NCBI GenBank assembly: GCA_944990035.1
Contig: CALYLX010000141.1
Span: 1 to 64,000 of the forward strand
Direction of reading: 5' to 3'
Origin: Clitopilus passeckerianus
Taxonomy: Eukaryota; Basidiomycota; Agaricomycetes; Agaricales; Entolomataceae
DNA: 64,000 nucleotides
Made by a program: the position numbers and the translations under genes. The notes under the pieces are model-generated. The model worked only from the letters and a program-made list of their open reading frames with translations, was not told where the DNA came from and ran no database searches. This document shows positions 13,185-24,709 of the stretch, one piece after another; the first letter of the stretch is position 1, and each line of letters starts with the position of its first letter.

Positions 13185-15936
13185 CTACGGGGGAAAACCC
13201 GTTTCATCTCCAGGCCCTGCAAGTGTGACAACGTCCTCATCCCAGTTGTTTGCGTCCCTATGTCGCGGGGTCATTGGCCTTGAAGGGGGCGGACGTACAT
13301 TCCCGCTCTCAGGTCTTTGTCGGGAATGCCAGCGGTCGACCTGCTTGTGGATCATCGCCTTCTCCTCCTCTGCCGATAGGGCACGATCTACCGCCGGGGG
13401 CGTATCAGGAGGAGTGGGTAGTGGCCTACGCGTTCGGAGAGTCGAGGTCGACGGTTTGACATCCAAAGGACTGGGAATGGCTGCCAGAGTGTTGCGGTAG
13501 ATGGAGCTGCCGTCTGACACGACCGTGGCAAGGCTTGAACGGATGTTTAATTTTGGTAGGGGCCGTGGCTTGTTAGGTTCAGACAGGTCACCGTGGGAGG
13601 AATGCCTCGCTACTATAGGTGTTTGGGATGGATCCTGCTGGAGGAAGTCGTACGTGTGGGTATGGACCAAGGGTATTGGGGTTGGATGTTCAATCGTTAA
13701 TTTCGATGTAGACTGGTGAGGAGTACGTTTTGAAGGAGGTTGAGGGTGAAGGGTCGTGGCGCGTTGCACCATGGCGGATTTGAGGGGTATAGAGGGTGAC
13801 CCATTGTAAGATATCGGGCGTACATCGTCTTCTTTACGATATGGTGGAGGGAGAGGTCTAAGGAATTGATGTTTCTTGACCTCCAACTGGGCTTCTTCTC
13901 TGTCTTCTTCGTGCGTCAGCCATTCGGACGTCATACGATACGGTACGTGTCCGGGATCTGACACACTGTATCGCTTTGAAGGTTCATAACGCTACCAAAC
14001 GGTTAGTCGCAGTATTTCCAGGTTGATGTACTGTACTCACAGATGGTTCGTCCATATGAGTTGACAACTCTTCAGCGCTTCTTGATGTAAAGATTGACAC
14101 AGGTGGAGGTGCAGAAGACGATGGTTCGTCCGCTTTATCCAGGGGTTCATCTTTCGGAGGAGCGACTACTTCCTCTGAGATCTTCGAGGTATGCCTGAAT
14201 TTTGTGTTGGTCGAGGAGGGGCCAGGCTGTTGTCCAGGTATTTGAGGAGAAGCCTCCTCAATAGGGCTGACTTGTACCAGTGGGGGCCCTCTACGGGCAG
14301 CACGATTTGCAAGGCTGCCGTTGGATGCGGATCTCCCAGGCGCATGTGTGACAAGCCTGCTTCCTCGTACACTGCCTGTCGCCACGCTCTCCTCCTCGCT
14401 AGAGCCGTGACCGGTGGACGAAGATGCGCTCTGGTAATAGCTGGTAGTGTCACCAGATTCGACGGTGGCGAGCATGCTTTCTGTGCTTGTTCCATGAGCG
14501 AGGCTCCGAAGTCGTATTGGTGAAAGGTCGCCGCCAAAGGCTGAGCGTGAGGAGGTCATCCTCTTGGGTGCGGCACCTGACAGGTTTGGAACAGCCCCGA
14601 TCCGCTTTGTCGCTCGTAATGATAGGCTCCTGGAAGGCTTAAAGTCAGCACCCATGGCGAGGTTGCATAACGTGGCACAAACCTTGGCCAATTAGTTACA
14701 ACAACCGGTAGGGTCACAGCCAGCGGTGGTAGGTCCTCAAAGATAGCCTTCACAGTGATCGTATGTTCAACCTTGATATGTCTGCTGCACAGCGAAACCG
14801 TGACACGGTCCGCAGGTAGGAAACACGCCAAATCGACTTTTTGAGGCGTGCTAGATCGTACTGGGCGGTTGATCTGGAGTTTTGCAATGCAAACGGTCGA
14901 AGACTTTGTCTCGGGTTTAGACGTAGGTCCGCTCCGGAACTCCGCTGACTCCTCGAGTGAAAGTTTAAATCCTCTCAGTAGGATGCCTTGCTCTTCGAGT
15001 TCGCCTACGCGCAGTGTTGCTCCAACACATAGGCGATCGCCGGGTCCGTAGCAGCTACGGTTGGATGTAACGGCGAGGGTGCAGCCTTGGTCGGTGGCGG
15101 TCTGCATTCTATATTTGGAGTAAACAGGCCACGTAGAGTGCATTTCATGTTTGTCGATGACGATCGGCTCTTCTGTTCTATAGATTTTGCTCGTAGATGT
15201 GTCCGAGAACGTCTTGCTGCTCGAAGTTAGCGGGAATTTATCAGAAGATCAGAAAACTCACCCTTTGGTCTTCGTGTACAGCTTTGCACATATTTTGTAC
15301 CTAATGCCGGCTTCTACGAGTAAAAAGTCAGATACGACCTCTAAAGGGAACGAATTGCAAATACCTTGATTGCTGTAGAGGACGCTAGGAGGAAGTGCCT
15401 CAGGTATCCGAAGAGAGAAAGTGAAGACCGATAGATTCTGAAAGCCAGGGTAAATGTGGGGTCAGAAATACTGATAAGACCCGAGAAGCGAGGCCTCACC
15501 TCCTGCAAACGCTTCGACCTTTTCCCGGACTCCCACAGGATAATGGGACCAGGGACCACCGAGTCATAAAAGTTCTCTATGCCCGATCCTTTGGGCACCA
15601 TCTCCACCTGCACCAACCCCACTCGTAGATATTTCCCTCGAAGCCCTCTCCGATTAACTTTGACGACGACTTCCTGCAAGGAATGAATCAGGATCACATG
15701 GTGAACTGTGATATCGGGGAGCTCACCCCATCTATTGTAGCAAGAGATTTGGGTCCGGAGGGTGGAATGCCTGGATAACCTAGCGGCCTGTTAGGACAGA
15801 TACAGAATCATTCATGTAGCACATACCCTGGATGAAACGGCTCTCAGCGAGCGGTCGTATTTTCCTACAACAAGGATCAGGATTGGGTACAAGAGACTTA
15901 GATGAAGTAGGCTTACAGCTCGACCGGAGACGACAT
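13185..15936 (-). CDS. Alpha-arrestin-like protein with PPPY motif, 779 aa
   Basis: Arrestin-fold adaptor of the fungal ART type. In this family such proteins link plasma-membrane transporters to a NEDD4/Rsp5 ubiquitin ligase and drive their endocytosis. Nine exons (descending): 15917-15936, 15827-15864, 15727-15779, 15500-15673, 15365-15437, 15262-15313, 14683-15216, 14041-14629, 13185-13991; all phases agree. The start MSSPVEL is followed by the beta-sandwich N-domain (about residues 35-150, 'RGLRGKYLRVGLVQVEM', then 'FSLRIPEALPPS'). The C-domain covers about 180-325, ending 'VEHTITVKAIFEDLPPL'. The remaining 450 residues are disordered and Ser/Pro-rich. A PPPY motif at residues 559-562 is the expected WW-domain ligand for Rsp5. 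The N-terminal exons are very short. Arrestin identity is good; the exact subfamily is not assigned. Confidence 0.85.
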
Positions 15937-16560
15937 GCTTCAACAAGAGAAGAAGCCAGAGGCGACACTGCAAAGAACTGCGTTTGTCTTATAGTCCGTT
16001 CGCCTGATGTTGAACTCGCATCCTGATGCAAAGCTATCAGCTCAACCGTGACCCGGGGTTTGGAATTGCGAGAAGATATTCAAGTGAGAGGCCTGGCCAT
16101 GTTGACAGTGGTCCGGTGATTCTGCTAGTTGATCTGCAGATTTCCGGACTCGTGTTTGGGATCAGACATCTCGTTGATTGCTTCTTGAACCCACGAAGAT
16201 TTGGCACAGGCTATGATTGGCCTGACAGTTGCCAGAGTGAATAAACGCTTCGAAGCTGTACAGGGTGTGGTTGCAAGCATACAACCGAGAGCAAGTGAAT
16301 CATCTCAACGGCAAATCAACCGATAGTCATTGCTAGAGTCTTTTCCAGTGAAGTTCGAACATAACCGTTTTCACCTGAAAGAGTTCTCGACCAATGATAA
16401 AGTGTTTCTATAGCCACTATCTGGAGCACATTTGAAAGTTCTTCTGCAATTGAGTTTGTGTAGTTGTGTTCTGACCGAGATGATGCTGGTAGTCGAGGAA
16501 GAACGTGTGCATGTGTCGTCGGGCCGATCAACATCAAAGTTTCCTCGAGGGGCAACCACC
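15937..16560. promoter_or_regulatory. Divergent intergenic region, arrestin / GPI12
   Basis: About 620 bp between two divergently read starts. It should hold both promoters. I saw no clear TATA box or repeated operator. An in-frame ATG upstream of the GPI12 start (near 16480) could lengthen that protein, but the shorter start gives a typical N-terminal membrane anchor. Confidence 0.45.
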
Positions 16561-17578
16561 ATGTTCATCATCTCCCTGTTGGCTCTGTTCCTCTCGCTCG
16601 CTATTGCGGTGCTTTTTGGACCTGCGGAATCAAAGGATGCATCGTTGATACTGTCGTCGCCGGCCTCCAAGTTTGAATCCGGTGCCAATGTTTTGGTGCT
16701 GACTGCACATCCAGATGATGAGTGCATGTTCTTTGCGCCAACAATTCAAGCTCTGCAGTTGAGTCCAAAGGTGCGTGTATTTTACATACAAATATTCTAC
16801 ACTGGCTAACATTGCTCATCTTTCAAGGTGCAAGTGCACTCTGCTTGCTTGTCGGTTGGTGACGCAGATGGTCTCGGAGCCGTTCGTCGAGCAGAACTAC
16901 ATAACAGCTTAGACGTACTTGGGATCGACAGAAAGCACAGACTTGTGATTGATCATGAGTTAGTTCTATTCTCTGTGAAATCTCCGCTGGATTAACCATT
17001 GGCTACTCATAGGAAGCTGCAAGACAATTTCACTGCGACATGGAGCCTCTCGGACATCGCTGACGTCCTGGAAACATATGTCGCCACGAGAGAGATATCG
17101 ACTGTGAGCATTACATCACTTACCCCTCTGTGTTCTTCCCTGCTAATACGTCGTTTTCCAGATTCTGACTTTCGACAACCTTGGAATTTCAGGACACCCT
17201 AATCACAAATCACTGCCCGAAGGAGTGAAACATCTCCTTTCTCGACCTGCCCTTTCGCTACTGGGCAAACCTAAAGTTTTTACCCTCATCACACGTCCCG
17301 TGCTCCCGAAGTACTCGAGTGTTCTTGGGCCAGTTCTCGCAAAATTGCATATCATCCTTGAAAGTGTCGCACCTCCTTTGGTCAAATACGCGCCCTCCCT
17401 TGGACTTCACGTACACCATATCAATCCTCATCTCACAATCGTGGCGGGTATTCCAGAATACATCCTGGCTTTGAAGGCGATGCGTCAACACTGGAGCCAG
17501 CTAGTTTGGTTTCGATGGCTTTACGTCTCATTTTCGCGGTACATGTGGGTGAATGAGTGGGTAGAGGTGATGGTTTGA
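16561..17578 (+). CDS. GPI12: GlcNAc-phosphatidylinositol de-N-acetylase (PIG-L/GPI12)
   Basis: Catalyses the second step of GPI-anchor synthesis: removal of acetate from GlcNAc-PI on the cytosolic face of the ER. Exons 16561-16770, 16828-16958, 17013-17103 and 17162-17578 give 282 aa, close to the family length. Residues 2-20 form a hydrophobic membrane anchor. The metal-binding motif AHPDDE is at residues 49-54. Further family motifs are 'SVGDADGLGAVRRAEL' after intron 1 and 'ISGHPNHKSLPEGV' after intron 3; the last supplies the conserved His residues. The C-terminal part is hydrophobic and basic. I chose the start at 16561 because it places the anchor at the N-terminus. The gene is intact and divergent from the arrestin gene. 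Confidence 0.93.
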
Positions 17579-17700
17579 GGGTAGATATCTTGTCTTCAAG
17601 GAGGCTTTATGTAAGTTTGTCTATCCATATTGTGCCGTCGACCTTTCATTCTCATACCAATTTACAGCGCGATTTCCGGTCCTTTTGTCCCTTCAAAGAC

Positions 17701-18765
17701 CTAAAATACTGTGATTCCACCTAAAAAGAACGTCAGCAGAAATCCAACACTTCAACATGGGCAACATACCATCCACGAGAATGTCTGCCCCATTGATATA
17801 TTTTCCCGCATTGCTGCACAGTAACACCACGGACCCAATCAATTCTTCAGGCTGCCCCATCCTCCCCGTCGGATTCCGCTCAGCCCAAAGCGCCCTTGCT
17901 CTCTCCAAACCGGCCCCTTCGTTCAGAATCGTATCCATGTACCCAGGACTTATGCTGTTCACGCGGATTCCATACCTCGCCCACTCCGCCGCCAGCGAGC
18001 TCTTTAGTTGGAGCAACGCACCCTTGGAGACGTTGTACGCCACTTGTGGTTGGGGGAAGCTGACTCGGTGGGCCGAGATGGAAGCTGTGAAGACTATAGA
18101 GCCGCCACGACCCCGCTCTATCATCTTTCTGAAAACACGAATCATGAACTGTGTTCTTGGAATCGAAATCCCAGCAACTCACATTCCGACCGCCTGTGCG
18201 CAAAACCAGCTCCCAGTCATATTGATGTCGATGACTCTCTTCCATTCGCTCGCACTCATATCAGCGGCATGCACGCAGCCCACGACACCTGCGAAGCACA
18301 GGAGGATATCAATCCCACCCAACTCATCTGCGGCAGCCTTGACTGCGCCCTCGACGCTGGTTTCATCAGTAACGTTGACATCATGCTTGATGATCCTAGC
18401 GTTCGGGAATTCCTGGCCCAGCGTCTCGATTTGAGATTTGGAAGGTTCAGAGTCGAACGTTGACTGGAGATCGAACAGGCAGAGGCCAGAGAGACCGTGT
18501 TCAAGGAGTCCTCGGGCCGCCGTTAGACCCAATTTTCCGGCTCCACCAGTCACTTTAACCTCGTTAGTGGTGCCCACGGTTGCCGACACCAAACAGAACT
18601 GGTCCTACCGATTGCATTACCAGCAATTGCGAACCTTTCGGCGGCACGTTCTTGTGCTGTGAGCCCCGGCTTTTGGAGGATAGGAGCGGTCAAAGAGTTT
18701 GAGGTGGTGGACATGACCATTTCAGGGAGTTGACGGCTTGTGAGGGCATCTCGAGAGTTCGACAT
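17701..18765 (-). CDS. SDR-family NAD(P) oxidoreductase, polyol/sugar dehydrogenase type, 301 aa
   Basis: Classical short-chain dehydrogenase. Exons (descending): 18609-18765, 18183-18552, 17770-18128, 17701-17720; the final exon codes only for the last residues after 'VDG'. The cofactor loop TGGAGKLG is at residues 54-61, formed only when intron 1 is removed with the acceptor AAAG. The acidic 'HDVNVTDE' follows. The catalytic Ser lies in 'FTASIS', with Tyr207 and Lys211 in 'AYNVSK'. 'VNSISPGYMDT' and a C-terminal 'GADILVDGG' complete the fold. The sequence resembles fungal D-arabinitol/mannitol dehydrogenases and L-xylulose reductase-like enzymes, but substrate cannot be read from sequence. 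A second ATG at residue 18 (just before 'STTSNS') could be the true start. Confidence 0.88.
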
Positions 18766-19027
18766 GGTTTCGGTTTGCAGAGTTCGGGAGGTTGGGATGG
18801 ATGAAATCTATTTGCCTTGAAATACTCATTTCCGGGTTCTACATTTATAATACATACTCCGCTGTAATTTCTCACCCGAGTCATGCGGCGATAATCGATG
18901 GATCACAGGGTCCGTCGTTACCTTGCTGAATGTACTCCTGCCTGGAAGAGTGGATAAAATATATAATTCGTCGTATCGTCGACTTCAGAGGCAGGGATCT
19001 ATTTTGTACGTTTGCAATGATTACCGA

Positions 19028-19122
19028 GCCCGCCTAGCTCAATCGGCTAGAGCGTCAGACTTTTAAGGCGTCTTGTTGCGTCCGCAATCTGAAGGCTGCG
19101 AGTTCGACCCTCGCGGTGGGCT
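19028..19122 (+). tRNA. tRNA-Lys(UUU) with 20-nt intron
   Basis: The body is nearly identical to the tRNA at 6737: same GCCCGCC/GGTGGGC acceptor stem, same D- and T-arms, same TCAGA/TCTGA anticodon stem. The loop reads C-T-TTT-A, then an intron at 19066-19085, then A, so the intron again follows position 37. Anticodon TTT reads the lysine codon AAA. The two lysine isoacceptors differ mainly in the anticodon's first base, the D-loop and the intron. Confidence 0.93.
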
Positions 19123-19371
19123 ACTTCATTTTGTTGGGCGTGTTTCCATTTTTTGCTCTTGACAAGAGCTAGTACAGTCCTCATTGCTCCTTTGACGATT
19201 CTTCTCCTATGAAAACCCTTACCTCTGCTCAAAATGACGTCCATTTCATTCACTGCCGTCCTCGCGATCGATCCTTTATGGGTATATGTCTGAAAGTTAT
19301 ACATTCAAGGTAAGATGAGGTGGGGTATGTGCATTACAGTAGGGGAAATATGATACAAAGCGTACACTGAG

Positions 19372-20564
19372 CTAATCATGCTCATAAGTATACTCTCCTT
19401 GTCGAGAGACACGATCCCTTTCAGCGTTTTCAGCTAAACGCTGGAGTGTCTCCTGTGTACGGCTAGCCCGTACGTGCTTCAACAGCCGTCCGTAGGACTC
19501 GGCCGCCTTGTTTGCATTGGTGTAAAAGGCTACACTGCAAGCGTTATCGGCGATATCCATTTCCATCTCGGGCCCTGGATTTGTTGCCCGGGAACGTTGC
19601 CACTCGGAGAGAGTTTCTTGTATATCACGCAGACATTGGAGCTGGACAGCAGGCTCTTCCTCAAACACCTCGATAAACGTGTCAGAAATGAGGCCAGCAG
19701 TTGTGACGGTGGGCGGGTTTCTGAAAAAATGAAAATGATCCGATATGTCGATGTGGGCATCGCGAGCGTAGAGAGTGCATTCGATCGTATTCGTTGGACT
19801 CCGAAAGTCCTCATCGACTTGGCGAATCGAGCGATATATAGCCAAAAAAATTTGTGCGTAGGACACAACGGCCCCGAGGATCTTCCCGTCCGTTTGAACT
19901 GAGAGCTGGGGGAGTACGAGTGCTTTCGGTAAAACCTCCGCCGCATGACGTAGGGCGTTTCTGAAACCATGGATATAGCTAGCTCTGTGAAAGTAGAACC
20001 ACTTATCAGGCTCAAGTAGTTCAACCTCTGAAAACGCCTGGCGTGGAAGGTTGTCGTTGAGGCGATCAAAAGTAAGCATTTTGGTTGGTCCCAATTTGGT
20101 ATAAAGGATTGTCCATAGGAATAGGCTGCCTATGTAGAAGACATGTGTGATCAGCGTTTAGAAATCTCCCATCCGGTAACTTACCTTTCGTCAATGGGTC
20201 AATTCGAGAACTGTGGGTGGCTGTCGTAATAAGAGAACCTTGGACGATTTATTGAAGGAGCCTTCGGGTCCATGGCTCGCAGCTTTTCGCGTACAGCAGT
20301 GCGGAGCAGTTGTAATTGGGAGTATAGGTGCTGGATAGCTCTCAGAGCCTGCATGTTTAGGGAAGCAGAGTGGCTTTCACAGAGGCCTTGAACACAGTGG
20401 TAGTAGAATGAGAGGGGAAAGAAACCGAGTTTCCCAGAGATGACTCTCAGCACACGCCTCCATGGCCATGGGGGATGCGTTGACCTTCCGACCATCAATG
20501 TACGCCCACAATTGAGGTTCAGGCCAAAGCACAGTGAGCCATTACTGTAAACAACATGCGGCAT
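19372..20564 (-). CDS. Unknown protein with hydrophobic segment; frame break near its middle
   Basis: I do not recognise the family. A clean intron (donor at 20184, acceptor at 20130) joins 'SRIDPLTKG' to 'SLFLWTILYTKLGPTKML', which then continues open to a stop at 19372. This part includes 'WFYFHRASYIHGFRNALRHA' and a charged C-terminus. Upstream, a second protein-like frame (20199-20564, ending 'YYDSHPQFSN') runs one base out of phase. No workable intron of normal length (the only splice-like pair encloses 28 nt) connects the two. The most economical reading is a single extra base near 20207-20211, or an unusual splice. Start and 5' structure are uncertain. Seen: the downstream exon is coding. 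Inferred: a membrane-associated protein. Confidence 0.55.
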
Positions 20565-20959
20565 AGTTCTTCAAGAGCTATTTGTCCTTGGAAATGTTAC
20601 CAGAGAGTTTCAAAGTCCAATAGTTTCCCTATTTTTTGCCCGAGAACATGACCGTATATGTTTTGCAGGGATCGCTGACTAATATGCCAATGGACTTGGC
20701 CAGTGCTTCTTCTGCGATCCCGACAACTTGAAGCTTGACCGCTTGCAGCGAGCTCGTTGTCGCGCGTAGCACCGAAGGCTACTTGTATGGCTTCACTCTG
20801 AGCTTTGAGGCTGTTACACGCGGCACCGACCCATTTAGTGCGTCAGCTTGACGCCGCTGGTTACCACGCTAAACGATCTGAGGGACCGTCATTTGGGCGA
20901 CATACCATATATCCTGATACCCTTCATCGCTGCGGAAGACATCTCTGACTGTGAACACC
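20565..20959. promoter_or_regulatory. Divergent spacer before RhoGEF gene
   Basis: About 395 bp between the unknown minus-strand gene and the RhoGEF start. No specific element was recognised. Confidence 0.35.
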
Positions 20960-23900
20960 ATGTCGTCCGGTGAGTTTGGAATCAACCCACTCATCTTTCG
21001 GAATTCATCTGACGAACAATTAGCTAGACCGATTAAGCTGCAATCTACGTCGACGGTGGCCTTTCCAGGCTCACCAGATCGCAACAGTTTCCTTCTTGTT
21101 CCAGGCAGTTCCCCTCTTACCCGTCCACCGCACCTCCCATTTCGACGTATGTCATCCCCCTCGGCACCATCTCTGGTTCACCGTCCCCAATCTATCGTGA
21201 GCGTCGCCTCGTTCGAATCCTTGCCTGAGGAAGGGGATGACACCGGTCCCCGAACCGGTAGTCCTCGGGAAGGCAGCTCTTTTGCAGCTGCTATGCAGCA
21301 ACATGCTCAGAGGAGTGGACATGGTCCCCTAAGGGTCAGGGTACAATCCCGACCTTCCTCTCACCTAAGCACCTCTGTGAGCGCTTTGCCAACCCCCGAG
21401 TCTCCCAGAAGAAAGCGGAGACACTCTCGGCAGAGTGATTCCATACGACCACTTCTTTCTTCCTCCATTGTTGAGGCACACAGGGAGAAGAGACGAAAAA
21501 TCATCGACGAGTTTTATGAATCCGAGCGAATTTACATGGATGGGCTGGAACTCATATACTCTGTCAGTTCTTTCACTTATGTAAAAAATTAGCATCTTCT
21601 GACGACTAACGACATCTCACAGCACTTTTTATCGCCCATCATATCCTCCCTTGAAACCTCTACACCCCTTCTGGATCGGACTGTTGTAACATCTGTTTTC
21701 TCCAATTTCATTGACATATGGAACTTCCATCGATCGTTCTTTACTGCTCTGACTTCACACCTGGGCAAGGACTCATCCGTCTTATCTCCCCCCGCTGAAC
21801 CGCCACCTGCTATACCATCCTTATCCCCAGTTCTCTCCTCCCATTTCCCATACCTCTCCCTTTATACACCTTTCATCACGTCCTTCCCAAACAGTATAAA
21901 TGCCCTTTCATCTTTGACTTCACCTCTTACTTCGGGGAAACTCAGTTCAGCCTATAATCCCACATTTGCGAGCTTCCTTGCTATCCAGGAGGCCGATCCC
22001 AAATGCGGCAAGCTCAAGCTGGGCGCATGGTTATTGACAATCGTTCAGCGATGTCCCCGTTATTTGCTACTGCTGAGGGATCTCATCAAGAACACAGACC
22101 CAAGCGACCCGGAATATGAGCAGTTGACAACTGTGGAGGCTCTTGTATCGAAGAGTACGTGCATTCTCCAATCCTGAGTATTCAATACTGATGTTTTATT
22201 ATCAGTCACATCTGCACTGAACACATCGTTAGCTACCCATGCTCAAACGCTGGCCTTGATAACTCTCCAAAGGTCTACTTCCGGCCTGCCCTCTGGGTTC
22301 AACATGATCTCTCCTGGCCGACTCCTGGTTAAGCGAGGACCCCTGTTCATGCTCGACGTTCAACAGAGTCCACAGCCAAGAGAGAGGGAGTTCATACTCT
22401 TCTCTGATTGCTTGATGTGGCTCGCTAACGAAGAAGTCGAACGAACATGGGACTGGGGCATCTTCGGTGGCGCTGGTAGTTCCTCTGCTGGCGTGGAACC
22501 CATTTCATCTACTACCCCAGCCCGACCGCAGCCACAGCTAGGCCTAGGTCACAGGCCGCAGATGGTTAGAAGCAGGAGTAAAAGCGAGGCGGAGCTAGGC
22601 GCTATCCTCAACAAGGACCGAATGCAGCAACGGAAGCAAGCTTACCTGCAAGCTCAGGGTTCAGAAGCTGGTGCTATTGCTGAAAGTACCGAATCTATCT
22701 CAGCTTCACCGTCCGTACCCGATACGCCCACTCGACGACCTCGGCTGAATTCTAACTTAGCAAGGCGCTCCTATCATCCACCGAGCAACATCAGACGAAA
22801 TCCCAGTACTGGGGACGAGAAGTGGATATTCAGAGGAAGGACGGAGTTGGTTGACTTGGAGGTTGTCGTTCCTGGGAAAGTTGGGGTAGAAGAGGAGGAG
22901 CTGGAAGAGAACTCCCGCAAGCTTGAGGTGCTGAGTCCGGAAGGTAGTTTTGTTCTCTATACAGGTTGGTCACAGTTTCCCCTTGTCCGCATACGTAAAA
23001 GCTGACCGTATGAGTTTTATAGACACCGAACAAGAACGAGACGAATGGGTATCAGCCATCCGACAAGCAAAGGCTCAACTGCTTGTTTCGCTGAACATGA
23101 CGAACCCCAATTCGACTTTGACATCATCCTCGTCTACCCAGCATCTCCGACGTACGCTGCAAGCCTTGCCTTATCATCCAACCGACGAGAGGCTAGCCAC
23201 AATCCGTGAGCCTTCAACCTCCTCTAAGGACAGGGACAAGGGTGGTTCGACCATTTCGATTACTCGTGATGGTACTGACAGCAAGAAAGGCAAGGGTGGG
23301 AAGGAAACCGATAGTGGGGGACAGGCCCAAGAGAGGAGGCGAAAAGTTGAGAACTGGGTGCCTGCGATCTGGATACCTGACGACAAAACGAACGAATGTA
23401 TGCGTTGTGGGAGGCCATTCATTTGGAGGCGGAGGAGGCATCATTGTAGGCTTTGCGGGAGATGCGTATGCGCGGCATGCTCCGGAAGGACATTCTTCAT
23501 TGCCGATACATCTGGAAAGGCAACCAAACAGTCCCAACAAAGCAAACCTGCAAGGGCTTGTGACGCTTGCTATGAGACTGTCTTTCCGGTCATACAGCCC
23601 CCTACAGAGCGGTCGAAGGTGCAACCACAGGCGGACACTGTCGGGATCGACCGGGATACTATACGACAGTTGCCTTCATGGCTTTCGGTGCCTTCTTCAC
23701 TCACTGCAGCACAACCCATTCCCGCCCCGAAAGCCTTGATGTCAATGTCTCCGGTATTGGATCGGCAGCTATCGCGTTCTGCTTCCAGCGCGGGCGGTAT
23801 AGAGGACGCAATCTCGGAAGGGAGCGGTTCTCTTCCTCGCGAGAGGGTGGTGAAGGTCAAGCCCATACCCACCGGGCAACGGAGCAGCTATCATCAAGTA

Positions 23901-24410
23901 TTCGACGACCTCGAACCCGGTAGCACGGGAACATCACCATCAAAGAGCTGGAGAAACGCAGAGCACATGTCCCCAAGGTCGAATGTTCTCACCCTCTCTG
24001 AAGAGGATGAGGCAAGCGACGTCGTTACCGGGAATATGCAAAGCCAATCTACCACCAGTGTTACTTTCGGCAGCAATACCCAACTCCCCATCGCCTCGTC
24101 CCCTCAGAAGAAGGAGTCTACGGTTAGGAAAAGCAAACGGTTTTCCCTTCCTGCTGTCGCGTTGCATACACTCAGTGTGACTGCACGGACGAGTTCCTCT
24201 ACATCTGATGTGTACAGTGGGAACAAGGAGCCAAGAAATGGCGATGGGGACTCGGGGTTCAGCAAAAGGTTTTCCTTGGTCTTGTCTAAGAGCAAGTCCA
24301 CTGGTAGTGGCAATGATGATGCAAAGGAAGAAACACGGGAGGGAAGAAGGCTAAGTAAGGGTGTAGCCGCCGGGAAGTTGAGCGAGTTGCTCAGGAGGAA
24401 AAGGACGTAA
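20960..24410 (+). CDS. RhoGEF with DH, PH and FYVE domains, 1093 aa
   Basis: Guanine-nucleotide exchange factor for a Rho/Cdc42-type GTPase with a PI3P-binding zinc finger, so it probably acts at endosomes or vesicle membranes. Exons 20960-21562, 21623-22154, 22206-22964, 23023-24410; all phases agree. Order: disordered N-terminus (1-170); DH domain about 172-405 ('EAHREKRRKIIDEFYESERIY', 'LLTIVQRCPRYLLLLRDLI'); PH domain about 411-655 with a long Ser-rich insert and the C-terminal helix 'ERDEWVSAIRQAKAQ'; FYVE finger about 742-815 ('RRRRHHCRLCGRCVCAACS'), with eight Cys in four CxxC-type pairs; then a disordered tail. The layout resembles animal FGD proteins but lacks a second PH domain. The ATG at 20960 is the first in frame. 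Confidence 0.9.
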
Positions 24411-24709
24411 CTGCGGCGCAAGGCAGAACTGCCGAAGGCCACGTATCATAGAAGTGTATTATAGCATTGTTTTCTGGATGTATCTCATACCAATCATGTA
24501 GAATTTGTGACACTACACTATCTCGCTGAGGCTTGGTTCAGACAATTTCATATACGCAGAGTCCCTATTCAAATTACAGCCTTTCTATTATGCCATTCAG
24601 CAGATATCGAACGTACAAGCTGCTCTAACTAACTTAAGAATAAACAAAAATACAACGTTGAATATCAATACAAGGATTGCGATGCAAATGAAGCTCAAGT
24701 AGGGATCAT
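24411..24709. other. Convergent 3' spacer
   Basis: About 300 bp of AT-rich sequence between the stops of two convergent genes. It probably holds both poly(A) sites. No gene. Confidence 0.4.
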
